Assembly: GCF_003612055.1 (NCBI RefSeq)
Contig: NZ_RAWB01000025.1
Span: forward strand, 1 to 36,536
Source: Corallococcus llansteffanensis
GTDB lineage: Bacteria > Myxococcota > Myxococcia > Myxococcales > Myxococcaceae
DNA: 36,536 nucleotides
Direction: 5' to 3'
The notes under the pieces are model-generated. The model was not told where the DNA came from. It did not search any database and was given only the letters and a program-made list of their open reading frames with translations. Both the position numbers and the translations under genes were made by a program. This document shows positions 7,482-23,330 of this stretch, one piece after another. The first letter of the stretch is position 1; each line of letters begins with the position of its first letter.

Positions 7482-8219
7482 ATGCAGCACACGGAACTGA
7501 AGGTCGGTGAACTGGCCCGGCGCACGGGGCTCTCCATCCGCGCGCTGCACCACTACGACGAGATTGGACTGCTCAAGCCCTCGGCGCACACGGCGTCGGG
7601 GCACCGGCTCTATACGGCGGCGGACATCGCCCGCCTGCATCACATCCTGTCGCTCAAGCAGCTCGGGTTCTCGTTGGAGGAGATCGCCGGGACGCTGGGC
7701 CGGGCGGACTTCTCCGCCCTGCGCGTGGTGGAGCTGCGGCTCCAGCGGGCACGGGAACAGCTTGCGGAGCAACGCCAGCTCTGCGAGCGCCTGGATGCCA
7801 TCGCACGACAGTTGCGCGCGGCGGAGCCCGTCTCCGCCGACGACTTCCTTCAGACCATCGAGGCCATGACCATGTTCGAGAAGTACTACACCCCGGAGCA
7901 GTTGAAGGAGCTGGAGGCCCGTCGCCAGGCGATGGGCGAGGACGCCATCAAGGAGGTGGAGGCCGAGTGGCCCCGCCTCATCGCCCGCATGCGCGAGGAG
8001 ATGGAGAAGGGCACCGACCCGGCCACCGAGCCGGTGCGCGCGCTGGCCACCCGCTGGCGCGAGCTCATCCGCGCCTTCACCGGTGGCAACCCCGGCATCC
8101 AGAAGTCGCTCCAGACGATGTCCCAGCAGGAGCCCCAGATGGCTCAGCGCCAGGGCCGCGACCCACAGCTGATGGAGTACGTGGGCCGGGCCATGGCCTG
8201 TCTGGACGCGCCGAAGTAA
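7482..8219 (+). CDS. MerR family regulator with TipAS effector domain
   Basis: A 245-residue MerR-family activator. The winged helix-turn-helix is at residues 5-70 (LKVGELARRTGLSIRALHHY, then the wing with GHRLYTAADI), followed by a coiled-coil dimerisation helix (about 75-118). Residues 125-245 match the all-helical TipAS type of antibiotic-recognition domain (EKYYTPEQLKELEARR, then a DPATEPVRALATRWRELI stretch). TipA proteins of actinobacteria bind thiopeptides and activate their own promoter; many Gram-negatives carry relatives of unknown ligand. The ATG at 7482 has GGGGTGAGG just upstream. The palindrome at 7409-7427 in an elongated promoter supports autoactivation. No transporter or resistance gene lies downstream on the same strand, so its only visible target is itself. 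Confidence 0.93.
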   Translation: MQHTELKVGELARRTGLSIRALHHYDEIGLLKPSAHTASGHRLYTAADIARLHHILSLKQLGFSLEEIAGTLGRADFSALRVVELRLQRAREQLAEQRQLCERLDAIARQLRAAEPVSADDFLQTIEAMTMFEKYYTPEQLKELEARRQAMGEDAIKEVEAEWPRLIARMREEMEKGTDPATEPVRALATRWRELIRAFTGGNPGIQKSLQTMSQQEPQMAQRQGRDPQLMEYVGRAMACLDAPK

Positions 8220-8229
8220 AGACAGACAC

Positions 8230-8269
8230 GGCGCCGGCCGTCAGCGGGCACTCCGCTGGCGGCCGCGCC
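8230..8269. terminator. bidirectional terminator-like hairpin
   Basis: Between the convergent MerR and low-complexity-protein genes lies a long stem: GGCG (8230-8233), a C bulge, CGGCCG (8235-8240), T, CAGCGG (8242-8247), loop GCACT, then CCGCTG, G, CGGCCG and CGCC to 8269. That is 16 Watson-Crick pairs and one G-T pair. No T-run follows on either strand, so it is either a weak intrinsic terminator or a 3'-end stabiliser. Confidence 0.6.
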
Positions 8270-8296
8270 GTCCCTGAGGGATGCCTTCAGCGCAGG

Positions 8297-9073
8297 CTAC
8301 TGGCCGCCAACGCCGCCCGTGGTCCCGGTGGAGCTGCCCGTGCCGGTGCCGCCCACGCCGCCGATGGTGCCGCCGGAGCCGCTGGTGCCGGTGCCGCCCA
8401 CGCCGCCGGTGGTGCCCGTCGCCCCGCTGGTGCCGGTGCCGCCCGTGCCGGTGCCGCCCGTGCTGCCCGGGTTGATGACGGAGCCTTCGGTGGTGCCTTC
8501 GGTGCCGGGCGCGGTGGAGCCCGTGGTGCCCGTCCCGCTGCCGCCGATGGTGCCGGTGCTGTTCGAGCCGCTACCGCCACTCGTCCCGGTGCTGGTGCCC
8601 GACCCACCGTAGGTGCCCGTGCTGGTGCCCGTACCCGTGGAGGGCGACGTGTAGCCGCCGGTGCCCGTGCTCGTCCCGGTGGAAGGCGACGTGTAGCCGC
8701 CGGTGCCCGTCCCGGTGGAGGGCGACGTGCTGCCCGTCCCGATGCCCGTGCTGCTGCCCGTGCCCGTCGTCGAACCCGTGCCGATCCCGCTGGTGCCGGT
8801 GCCGCCCGTGCCGGAAGTGCTCCCGGTGCCGGTGGTGGTGCCCGAACCTCCGGTGCCGCGGGTGTCCACGCCCGTGGAGTTGGTGGAGCCCGGCGTGAAG
8901 GTGCCGGTGGAGCCCGCGGTGCCGGTCTGCCCGGTGTTGACCATCTCCGAGGAGGTGCCCGATGAGCCGGGCGTCGTCCCGGGGCTCGACCCGTCGCCTG
9001 TCTGCTGGGCGAACGCGCTGCTGGAGAGCATGAAGCTGAAAGCCAGGGCTGCAGTGGTGATGGAGCGTCGCAT
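8297..9073 (-). CDS. secreted Gly/Ser/Thr-rich low-complexity protein
   Basis: A 258-residue exported protein of extreme composition. Residues 1-22 are a clear Sec signal peptide ending AFA, cut before QQTGDG. The rest is almost wholly Gly, Thr and Ser with a few Pro, Val and Ile, and no Cys, Lys, His, Trp or Leu; it includes degenerate tandem units such as [12 protein letters not shown] (nucleotides about 8636-8725) and [10 protein letters not shown]. Such sequence is probably disordered or an extended glycine-rich matrix, and many Ser/Thr could be modified. The start at 9073 has AAAGGA 8 bases upstream. The reading frame is supported by the signal peptide and RBS; the complementary Val/Pro-rich frame is a shadow. 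The function is unknown; surface coat or spacer protein is a guess. Confidence 0.75.
   Translation of the reverse strand: MRRSITTAALAFSFMLSSSAFAQQTGDGSSPGTTPGSSGTSSEMVNTGQTGTAGSTGTFTPGSTNSTGVDTRGTGGSGTTTGTGSTSGTGGTGTSGIGTGSTTGTGSSTGIGTGSTSPSTGTGTGGYTSPSTGTSTGTGGYTSPSTGTGTSTGTYGGSGTSTGTSGGSGSNSTGTIGGSGTGTTGSTAPGTEGTTEGSVINPGSTGGTGTGGTGTSGATGTTGGVGGTGTSGSGGTIGGVGGTGTGSSTGTTGGVGGQ
8636..8725. repeat. degenerate tandem repeat within the low-complexity gene
   Basis: Three copies of a unit containing GGCGACGTG begin at 8643, 8685 and 8721 (spacings 42 and 36 bases). On the coding strand they encode the SPSTGT...GGYT units. The in-frame length difference suggests slippage or unequal recombination. 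Confidence 0.6.
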
Positions 9074-9318
9074 GTCTGGAATCCTTTCCCCGTCCCTTGA
9101 GCCGTAAAGGTGTGTGCGTCACCGGACACGGCAACCCGTGGAAAGAAGCCGGCACCTGGCAGGTCGGCAGCCTGGAGGGACGCCCGTGGGGCGGCACCAA
9201 GCAGGGGGCGAGGGCACCTCCACGTGTGTTCTGCCTGGCCCCAAGGAGGGCTTGCGAGCATCGCGGGCGCCTCTTCGCGCCGGTTCTGTGCTGTCCTCCG
9301 GTCCGGAAGGGAGCGTGC

Positions 9319-10221
9319 GTGGGCGGACGGGAAGGTCCTCTGGCGGCGGGGCGCAAGAGCGCACGGCTCCTGCGCGGCGTGAGCGCTCGCGCGTGGCCGC
9401 TCACGCTCGTCATCGCGGCGGGCCTGGGGCTGCTGCTCTACGTCGCCACCACCAGCCTGCCGTACCTCATCGCCTCCCCTGTCGGTGACGCGTACCTGGG
9501 CGCGCTCAATGACTGTCTGGCGCGGCAGCTCGCAGGGGCCACTCGGCTGGGCTGGGCCGTGGCGCCGGATGCGTCGCGCGCGGCGGTGTTCGGGCCCCGC
9601 ATCGTCGCCGTCTGCGGCGAGGACGGCACCCACTCGCGGCTGGAGCTCCCCGGCGCCACCGCGCTCGCCTTCGATGGAGAGCGCCACCTGTGGGTCGCCG
9701 CCGGCGGGCACCTGCTGCGGGAGCGGGACGGCACCCTCCAACCTGTCGGCGACATCACACCGCCCGAGTGGCTCATCGGTCATACGGATGGTGTGATCGC
9801 GCTGGATGCCGCCGGACAGCTCGTCTCCGTGGCCCCGGACGGCAAGGTGCTGGGGCAGGCGCAGGTGCCCGGCCCGGGAGGACGGCTCTCCGTGGGGCCC
9901 GGCGGCCTGCTGGCGGCGGTGGAGTGGGGCGGCGGCGTGCTCGTCTATGAGGCGCGCAGCCTGGCGCTCGTGCGCGCGGAAGCTCCCTGCAACGTCGAGT
10001 TCCTCTGGTGGCTGGATGCCGCGGATCAGGTCCTGCTCGCCTGTGGCGCGGCGCCCTCTCAGGAGGACGCGCCCGCACCGGCCGCGCTCCGCTTCGACGT
10101 GCGCACCGGCACCCATCAAGAAGTGCCCGCGCGGACGCGCGCGCCTGCACGGCGGCTCCCGGGCCGAGCACTGTATGTGCAGGGGTGCGACGGCTTCCCC
10201 TGCACAGCCACGCCGCCCTGA
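9319..10221 (+). CDS. membrane-anchored protein with propeller-like repeats, unknown function
   Basis: A 300-residue protein starting at GTG 9319, preceded by GGAAGGGAG at ideal spacing; a start at 9097 would add 74 implausible residues. After a short basic leader (RKSARLLRG) comes one hydrophobic segment (WPLTLVIAAGLGLLLYVATT, about residues 26-45), so it is probably inner-membrane anchored with the rest outside the cytoplasm. Residues 60-300 hold short repeated strands of WD/PQQ-like appearance (LAFDGERHLWVAAGG, GVIALDAAGQLVSVAPDG, RLSVGPGGLLAAVEWGG) and suggest a beta-propeller of about five or six blades. I do not recognise a family. Four paired Cys near the C-terminus may form disulfides. 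It precedes the giant kinase by about 200 bases on the same strand, with a terminator-like hairpin between. Confidence 0.72.
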   Translation: MGGREGPLAAGRKSARLLRGVSARAWPLTLVIAAGLGLLLYVATTSLPYLIASPVGDAYLGALNDCLARQLAGATRLGWAVAPDASRAAVFGPRIVAVCGEDGTHSRLELPGATALAFDGERHLWVAAGGHLLRERDGTLQPVGDITPPEWLIGHTDGVIALDAAGQLVSVAPDGKVLGQAQVPGPGGRLSVGPGGLLAAVEWGGGVLVYEARSLALVRAEAPCNVEFLWWLDAADQVLLACGAAPSQEDAPAPAALRFDVRTGTHQEVPARTRAPARRLPGRALYVQGCDGFPCTATPP

Positions 10222-10336
10222 ACCTGTTATCTGGAGGCTCCGCGCCGGGGCTTCCGGGGATGCCCTGATCCCAGGTCGGGCAAGCCGTTCAGTGCTCGAC
10301 AGAAATGGTCTCACCCTTCCGGCTTTAGGTTCGACA

Positions 10337-10381
10337 AGCCCGCGAACTCATTGGAAGTTCATGAGATCGCGGGCTGTTTTT
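10337..10381 (+). terminator. intrinsic terminator or attenuator ahead of the giant kinase gene
   Basis: A strong hairpin: AGCCCGCGA (10337-10345), A, CTCAT (10347-10351), loop of 9, ATGAG (10361-10365), A, TCGCGGGCT (10367-10375), then GTTTTT (10376-10381). Fourteen pairs with one A/A mismatch and a T-run make this a standard Rho-independent signal. It lies 115 bases after the upstream gene and 41 bases before the kinase start, so it may end the first transcript or regulate the second. Confidence 0.8.
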
Positions 10382-10422
10382 CAGTTCCAGTCGCAGCGCC
10401 TTCCCGCTCAGGGGTTTCACTC

Positions 10423-17853
<7,431 letters not shown>

Positions 17854-17860
17854 TACTCAA

Positions 17861-17912
17861 CGACGGCGATCCACCGTCGCGCCCCCTTTCCACTTCCTTC
17901 TGGAAGGGGGCG
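17861..17912 (+). other. two hairpins between the tandem kinase genes
   Basis: Directly after the giant kinase stop lie CGACGG (17861-17866) / CCGTCG (17874-17879) with a 7-base loop, then CGCCCCCTT-T-CC (17880-17891) / GGAAGGGGGCG (17902-17912), about 11 pairs with one bulged T. No T-run follows. They mark the region as non-coding and may be a partial terminator or an mRNA processing site between the two genes. Confidence 0.5.
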
Positions 17913-17971
17913 ACCCTAGCCTTGTCCGCCGTGCCCCGGTCGCTGGGCACACGCGCTCCCCCGCTGCGCAC

Positions 17972-19948
17972 ATGAACTTCACAGAACCCACTCTGGAACG
18001 TCCCCAGGAAGCCGCGCACCCACCGCGCGCGGCCATCCTGATGGTGGATGACCACCCGGCCAACCTGCTGGCGCTGGAGGCCATCCTGGAGCCGCTGGGC
18101 CAGGAGCTGGTGAAGGCCACCAGCGGCGAGGATGCGCTCAAGCAGCTGCTCCAGCGGGACTTCGCGGTCATCCTGATGGACGTGCAGATGCCGGGCCTGG
18201 ACGGGTTCCAGACGGCGTCGCTCATCAAGCAGCGCGAGCGCACGCGCACCATCCCGGTCATCTTCCTCACCGCGCTCAGCCGCGACGCGGCCCACGTCTT
18301 CAAGGGCTACGCGCACGGCGCGGTGGACTACCTGCTCAAGCCCTTCGACCCGGAGATCCTCCGCTCGAAGGTCAGCGTCTTCGTGGACCTGTTCCTCAAG
18401 GAGCAGCAGCTCCAGCGCCAGGCGGCGCTGCTGCGTCAGCGCGACCGCGAGATGCTGGAGCGCCAGGGCGCGCTGCGCTACCGGCGCCTCACGGAGTCCC
18501 TGCCGGAGCCCATGTGGGCGGCCCGCGCGGACGGGGCGCTGACGTACGCCAACCGGGCCTGGCGCGACTACACCGGCCACCAGGAGGGCTATGAGCTGTC
18601 GCTCGCGGCCTTCCTGCAGGACGTGCACCCGGCGGACCGCGAGCGGATGCGCGGCGAGTGGGGCGAGGCCGTGTCGATGCAGGTGCAGGGCAGCGCGAAC
18701 GAGTTCCGGCTGCGGCGCAAGGACGGCGTCTACCGCTGGCACCTGGCGCGCGCGGTGCCGGAGCACGACGAGCACGGGGCGCTGGTGGGCTGGCTGGCCA
18801 TCGCCACGGACATCGACGACAAGCGCCGGGCGGAGGAGACGCTGGCGCGCTTCAAGACGACGCTGGACGCGACGCTGGACTGCGTCCTGATGTTCTCCCC
18901 GGACACGCTCATGCTCGCGTACGCCAACGCGGGCGCGGCCAAGCAGCTCTCCTCGAGCGTGGATGAGCTGGTGGGCCTGTCGGTGCTGGAGGTGGAGAGC
19001 GCCTTCGACGAGACGGGCTTCCGCAAGCTGCTGGCGCCGCTGATGTCCGGCACGCTGCCGTCGCAGACGTACTCCACCACCCACCGCCGCCGCGACGGCA
19101 CCGAGGTGCCGGTGGAGGTGGTGCTCCAGTACGTGGCGGAGGGCGAGGGCCCGGGCCGCTTCATCTCCGTGGCGCGCGACATCACGGAGCGTCAGCGGGC
19201 GGAGACCGCGCTGCGGCTGGCCAGCGAGGCGAAGGACGCGTTCCTCGCCGCCGCGAGCCACGAATTGCGCACGCCGCTGGCGGCCGCGAAGGGCCATGCG
19301 CACCTGGCCCTGCTGAAGCTGGGCGGGCAGACGGAGGCGGGGCCGGGCAAGTCGCTGCAGATCATCAACCGGCAGATCGACCGGATGGCGAAGCTGGTGG
19401 AGGACCTGCTGGACATCAGCCGGCTGCAGGCCGGAAGGCTGTCGCTGGAGCTGGAGCCGTTTGATTTCTCCCAGCTCGTGGTGGAGACGCGGGACCGGAT
19501 GGCGGTGCTGTCGCAGACGCACGAGCTGAAGGTGGAGGTGCCCGAGCACCTGGAGGGCACGTGGGACCGGGGGCGGCTGGACCAGGTGCTGACGAACCTG
19601 TTGTCCAACGCCATCCGCTACTCGCCCGAGGGTGGGCAGGTGCTGGTGCGCCTGGTGGCGGAAGGCGACACCGGCGTGCACCTGTCCGTGAAGGACCAGG
19701 GCGTGGGCATCCCCAGCGAGAAGCAGCGGCTCATCTTCGAGCGCTTCGGCCGCGCGCACGGCAGCAAGTACGGAGGCCTGGGGCTGGGGCTCACCATCAG
19801 CCAGGGCATCGTGGAGCAGCACGGCGGCCGCATCTGGGCGGAGTCCAGCGGCCAGGCCGGCCAGGGCTCCACCTTCAACGTCTGGCTGCCCCGCCACACC
19901 GCGTCGCAGGCCGCGACGACGACGGACGTGTCGCGCACCCCGAGCTGA
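17972..19948 (+). CDS. hybrid sensor histidine kinase (REC-PAS-PAS-HisKA-HATPase)
   Basis: A cytoplasmic kinase of 658 residues. Residues 20-140 are an N-terminal receiver domain (acidic pair Asp26-Asp27, phospho-acceptor Asp70, Lys123). Two PAS domains follow (about 168-285 with a C-terminal PAC, and 295-408), then HisKA with His430 ([10 protein letters not shown]) and HATPase_c (N box NLLSNAIRYS, DQGVGIP, GGLGLGLTIS). A receiver in front of the sensor domains suggests phosphate input from another kinase, and the giant kinase immediately upstream is the obvious candidate donor (inference). I chose ATG 17972 because the receiver begins about 20 residues later and hairpins fill 17861-17912. 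A GTG at 17846 overlapping the upstream stop is possible and would add 42 residues. No clear RBS precedes 17972, so the start is uncertain. Confidence 0.92.
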   Translation: MNFTEPTLERPQEAAHPPRAAILMVDDHPANLLALEAILEPLGQELVKATSGEDALKQLLQRDFAVILMDVQMPGLDGFQTASLIKQRERTRTIPVIFLTALSRDAAHVFKGYAHGAVDYLLKPFDPEILRSKVSVFVDLFLKEQQLQRQAALLRQRDREMLERQGALRYRRLTESLPEPMWAARADGALTYANRAWRDYTGHQEGYELSLAAFLQDVHPADRERMRGEWGEAVSMQVQGSANEFRLRRKDGVYRWHLARAVPEHDEHGALVGWLAIATDIDDKRRAEETLARFKTTLDATLDCVLMFSPDTLMLAYANAGAAKQLSSSVDELVGLSVLEVESAFDETGFRKLLAPLMSGTLPSQTYSTTHRRRDGTEVPVEVVLQYVAEGEGPGRFISVARDITERQRAETALRLASEAKDAFLAAASHELRTPLAAAKGHAHLALLKLGGQTEAGPGKSLQIINRQIDRMAKLVEDLLDISRLQAGRLSLELEPFDFSQLVVETRDRMAVLSQTHELKVEVPEHLEGTWDRGRLDQVLTNLLSNAIRYSPEGGQVLVRLVAEGDTGVHLSVKDQGVGIPSEKQRLIFERFGRAHGSKYGGLGLGLTISQGIVEQHGGRIWAESSGQAGQGSTFNVWLPRHTASQAATTTDVSRTPS

Positions 19949-20095
19949 AGGGGCGGTGACGGCCGCGCCCGCATGGGACGCGGCTGCGTTCGCGGGGGAC
20001 GCGGCCCGCGCCGTGGAGGGGTGTGTGCTCCGCGGGAGCGGGGTGCCCTGGAGCTTCCGGCACGGCGCGTGCTCAGGTGGGGGGCAGGAGGCTTC

Positions 20096-22030
20096 ATGCC
20101 CACGCGCCCCAACATCCTGCTGCTGACGGTCGACCAGCTCCAGTTCCCCCGCTTCGCCTACGGCCCTGACGGCGGCTTCCTGCCCGGCATCAAGGACATC
20201 CTGGGCTTCGTCAGCGAAGGCGGGGAGGACAACCCCTTCCGGAAGTTCTTCCCCGGCTTCGCGGCGCTGCGCCAGAACGCGGCGGTCTTCCGCAATCACA
20301 CCATCGCGGCGTCGGCGTGCACGCCCAGCCGCGCGGTCATCTACACGGGGCAGTACGGCACGCGCACGGGCGTCACGCAGACGGACGGCCTGTTCAAGAG
20401 CGGTGACGCGGCGGCCTTCCCGTGGCTCGCGGCGGACGGGATTCCGACGCTGGGGCACTGGTTCCAGAAGGCCGGCTACCACACGCACTACTTCGGCAAG
20501 TGGCACGTGAGCAATCCGCCGGAGCACACGCTCCAGCGGTACGGCTTCGACGACTGGGAGCTGTCGTATCCGGAGCCGCACGGGGCCTCCATCAACAACC
20601 TGGGCGCCTTCCGAGACGTGGGCTTCGCGGACCTCGCGTGCGACTTCCTGCGGCGGATGGCGTTGGGGCAGCCCTACAACCGCGCGCTCGCCAACCAGTC
20701 GTATGCGGCGCCGCGGGCCGCGCCGCCGGACGGGAGCGCGCAGCCGTGGTTCGCGGTCGCGTCGTTCACCAACCCGCACGACATCGCGACGTATCCCATC
20801 CTGCCGCGGCAGTTGGATCCGAACTCTCCCAAGCTGGGGCCGCTGGTGGTGCCGGTCGCGGGCCAGCCGTCCGTCACGCCGGTGGCGGGCACCTTCACGG
20901 TGCCGCTGAACCCGCTGGGGTTCCCGCAGCACAACGCGAACCTGCCGACGAACCTGCGCGACACGCTGGCCAACAAGCCGAGCTGTCAGCGCGACTACGC
21001 GTACAAGCTGGGGTTGGCGCTCGCGGCGAAGACGGGGCTGACGCTGCATCAGGCGAAGGAGGGCATCGACCCGGTGGCGGTCACGCTCAACTCGGGCATC
21101 CCCTTCCAGCTCACGGCGGATCCGGACGAGGCGGCGCGGCGGTTCCAGCAGTACTACGCGTGGCTCATCTCCCTGGTGGACGGGCACATCGCGCGGGTGC
21201 TGCAGACGCTCGATGACAGCGGCCTCAGGGAGAACACGCTGGTGGTGTTCCTCTCCGACCATGGCGAGTACGGGGCCGCCCACGGCTACCTGATGGAGAA
21301 GTGGCACACGTCCTACCAGGAGGCGCTGCACGTGCCGCTGGTGGTGCAGTTCTCCGAGGCGCAGGAGACGCGGTACATCGACGCGCTCACGAGCCACGCG
21401 GACGTGGCGCCCACGCTGCTGGGGCTGGCGGGCATCCCGCGTGAGGAGCTCGCGGCCATCCGCACGGACCTGCGATTGCACCGGCCGGTGCCGCCGTTCG
21501 TCGGCGCGGACCTGAGTCCGCTCGCGCGCGGCGAGACCCAGACCGTCACGGAGCCCAACGGCGCTCCGCGAGAAGGCGTGCTCTTCATCACCGACGACGA
21601 AATCACGGAGCCGCTGCCGCGCACCGGCGACCCGCACCAGATGCACGATGACGCCCTGTTCTCCGTGTACGCGCGCGCGGTGGAGGCGCTGCGTGACGGC
21701 AGCACGCGGGCGGGCAAGGTGCCGGGGCTGAAGCCCGGCGCGGTGTGCCAGCCGAACCACGTCCGCTGCGTGCGCACGCCGCGCTGGAAGCTGGCGCGCA
21801 CGTTCGACCCTTCCGGTGAGCACGCGGACCAGTGGGAGCTCTATGACATGCAGAACGACCCGCTGGAGATGGAGAACCTGCTCGTCTTCGACGGGCCCTT
21901 CCCGACGGTGATTCCGGAGCTGCCCAGGGGGTTGATTCGCGCGGAGGTCGACGAGGCCGCGAGGGCGACGCACGCGCTGCTTGGGAAGTACGAAGAGGAG
22001 AAGCTGTCGCCCTGGCCGCAGCGGAACTGA
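20096..22030 (+). CDS. type I (formylglycine) sulfatase
   Basis: A 644-residue alkaline-phosphatase-superfamily sulfatase that hydrolyses sulfate esters. The activation motif CTPSR has Cys75 as the residue turned into formylglycine; further ligands are Asp13 (NILLLTVDQL), Lys135 and His137 (GKWH), an NPHD motif near 225, and Asp388-His389 (SDHGEYG). Gln14 stands where many relatives have a second Asp. There is no signal peptide, so it appears cytoplasmic, although many sulfatases are exported. ATG 20096 has GCAGGAGG upstream and begins the fold; the upstream extension to 19973 is low-quality. The closest appearance is an arylsulfatase or choline-sulfatase-like enzyme; the substrate cannot be assigned. 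No maturase (formylglycine-generating enzyme) gene lies in the window. It follows the second kinase by 147 bases on the same strand. Confidence 0.93.
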   Translation: MPTRPNILLLTVDQLQFPRFAYGPDGGFLPGIKDILGFVSEGGEDNPFRKFFPGFAALRQNAAVFRNHTIAASACTPSRAVIYTGQYGTRTGVTQTDGLFKSGDAAAFPWLAADGIPTLGHWFQKAGYHTHYFGKWHVSNPPEHTLQRYGFDDWELSYPEPHGASINNLGAFRDVGFADLACDFLRRMALGQPYNRALANQSYAAPRAAPPDGSAQPWFAVASFTNPHDIATYPILPRQLDPNSPKLGPLVVPVAGQPSVTPVAGTFTVPLNPLGFPQHNANLPTNLRDTLANKPSCQRDYAYKLGLALAAKTGLTLHQAKEGIDPVAVTLNSGIPFQLTADPDEAARRFQQYYAWLISLVDGHIARVLQTLDDSGLRENTLVVFLSDHGEYGAAHGYLMEKWHTSYQEALHVPLVVQFSEAQETRYIDALTSHADVAPTLLGLAGIPREELAAIRTDLRLHRPVPPFVGADLSPLARGETQTVTEPNGAPREGVLFITDDEITEPLPRTGDPHQMHDDALFSVYARAVEALRDGSTRAGKVPGLKPGAVCQPNHVRCVRTPRWKLARTFDPSGEHADQWELYDMQNDPLEMENLLVFDGPFPTVIPELPRGLIRAEVDEAARATHALLGKYEEEKLSPWPQRN

Positions 22031-22040
22031 AGTCCGGGGC

Positions 22041-22068
22041 CCGGCACCTCTACTGGCAGAGGCGCCGG
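22041..22068 (+). terminator. hairpin after the sulfatase gene
   Basis: CCGGCACCTCT (22041-22051), loop ACTGGC, AGAGGCGCCGG (22058-22068): 11-base arms with one A/C mismatch, 10 bases after the sulfatase stop. No T-run follows. A second, 7-bp dyad (CGCGGAA at 22265-22271, TTCCGCG at 22284-22290) straddles the stop of the convergent exporter gene. The 245 bases between the genes hold nothing else I can support. Confidence 0.5.
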
Positions 22069-22275
22069 AGCCATGAGTACAGCGAAGGTGGAGGCCACGG
22101 CCCGCGAGGCGGCAGCCCTCTCCGCCACGAGGGCGGCATGGCGGACGCTCGCGACGGTCTCCGTGTCGAGCCGCAGGTCCTCGTGCGTGGAGGGCCGCTG
22201 GCTCAGGCCGTCAGCAGGGCACAGGCCACCCAGACAAACGCATGACCCGGAGCGGAAGGTACGACGCGGAATCGC

Positions 22276-23211
22276 TCAGCGCTTTCCGCGTGCCAGCAGC
22301 ATCACCGCGACCAGGATGGCTGCCATTGCGCCCCAGGTGAGCGGGCCCAGGGTCTCCCCCGCGAACACCACGCCCAGCAGCACCGCGACGCCCGGGTTCA
22401 CATACGCGTAGCTGGTGGCCAGCGCCGGCCTCGCATGGCGCAACAGATAGGCATACGCGCTGAACGCCACCAGCGAACCGAAGAGCACCAGGTACACGAA
22501 CGACAACACGGCCTTCATGGGCGGCGTGCCGTGCATCTGCTCGCCCAGCGCGAAGCTCACACCCGTCATCATCACGCCCGCGCTCAACATCTGCGTCGCG
22601 GGCGTCATCAACCCCGTGGGCATCGGCAGGCGCCGGCTCCACACCGAACCGAACGCCCAGCTCATCGGCGCCACCAGCAGCGCCAGCGCCGCCACCGTGC
22701 CGCCACTCATGTCCCCGCCCAGGTTCAAGAGCGCCACGCCCGCGAAGCCCAGCACCAGCCCCACCAGCTCCGCGCGCCCGGGCCGCTGCCCGAAGGCCGC
22801 GCCGAAGATGGCCGCCCACAACGGCATGCTGCCCACCACCAGCGCCGCCACCCCGGACGGCACCCCCAGGTTCTGCGCGTACGCGATGCCGCCGTTGCCC
22901 ACCACCAGCAACAGGAAGCCCGTGAGGGCGCCCGCTCTCCACTGCCGTGCCCCCGGCCCCGGCTGGCCCTTGAGCCGCAAGCCCGCGTAGAGCAGCCCGC
23001 CCGCCAGCAGGAAGCGCAGGCCCGCCATGCGGAACGGCGGAAAGCCCGTGAGGGCGAACCGCATCGCCAGGTAGGTGGACCCCCAGATGACGTAGAGCGA
23101 GAAGAGGCTGAACAGCAGCCAGCCCCGGTGGGGACCCTGCTCGGAGGCATCAGGCGGCGCGGCGGGCACGGGCAGGGGCGCGCGCGGCAGGGGGGCGGTC
23201 GAGGTGGTCAA
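22276..23211 (-). CDS. EamA/DMT-superfamily exporter, YedA-like
   Basis: A 311-residue inner-membrane transporter of the drug/metabolite superfamily. It has ten hydrophobic segments in two EamA repeats: the first from about residue 30 (LYVIWGSTYLAMRFAL, a motif typical of the YedA/RhaT-like branch), the second from about 175. After a Pro/Ala-rich cytosolic leader of about 30 residues come the membrane segments, ending in a short basic tail. Family members export metabolites, amino acids or toxic compounds; the substrate is not evident. The start is TTG at 23209-23211, preceded by AGAAGG at 8 bases; no ATG or GTG fits as well. It is divergent from hrcA across about 210 bases and convergent with the sulfatase gene, and seems to be a single-gene unit. 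Confidence 0.9.
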   Translation of the reverse strand: MTTSTAPLPRAPLPVPAAPPDASEQGPHRGWLLFSLFSLYVIWGSTYLAMRFALTGFPPFRMAGLRFLLAGGLLYAGLRLKGQPGPGARQWRAGALTGFLLLVVGNGGIAYAQNLGVPSGVAALVVGSMPLWAAIFGAAFGQRPGRAELVGLVLGFAGVALLNLGGDMSGGTVAALALLVAPMSWAFGSVWSRRLPMPTGLMTPATQMLSAGVMMTGVSFALGEQMHGTPPMKAVLSFVYLVLFGSLVAFSAYAYLLRHARPALATSYAYVNPGVAVLLGVVFAGETLGPLTWGAMAAILVAVMLLARGKR

Positions 23212-23330
23212 GACGGCGGCCTTCTAACGCCCGCCGTACCCCGGAGCGATGTGCGCTTTGCCGTACCCCCTCCACGCCCAGCGGGGAACCGGCGCGGCGC
23301 CTGCCTGCCCTGCTGAATGGACCCCCTGGA

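Noticed and set aside
8287-10314. Minus-strand 675-codon frame covering the low-complexity gene and the propeller-like gene
   Set aside because: It runs antisense to a gene with a good RBS and membrane segment and in the wrong frame of one with a signal peptide; composition is Arg/Ala/Pro noise.
10351-10422. TTG start at 10351 for the giant kinase
   Set aside because: The codon lies inside the stem of the terminator hairpin and has no ribosome-binding site; GTG 10423 begins a normal hydrophilic leader.
22073-22411. Plus-strand frame of 112 codons after the sulfatase
   Set aside because: It runs into the EamA exporter gene antisense, is Ser/Arg/Thr-rich and has no homology that I recognise; the upstream AG-rich sequence is part of the terminator-like stem.
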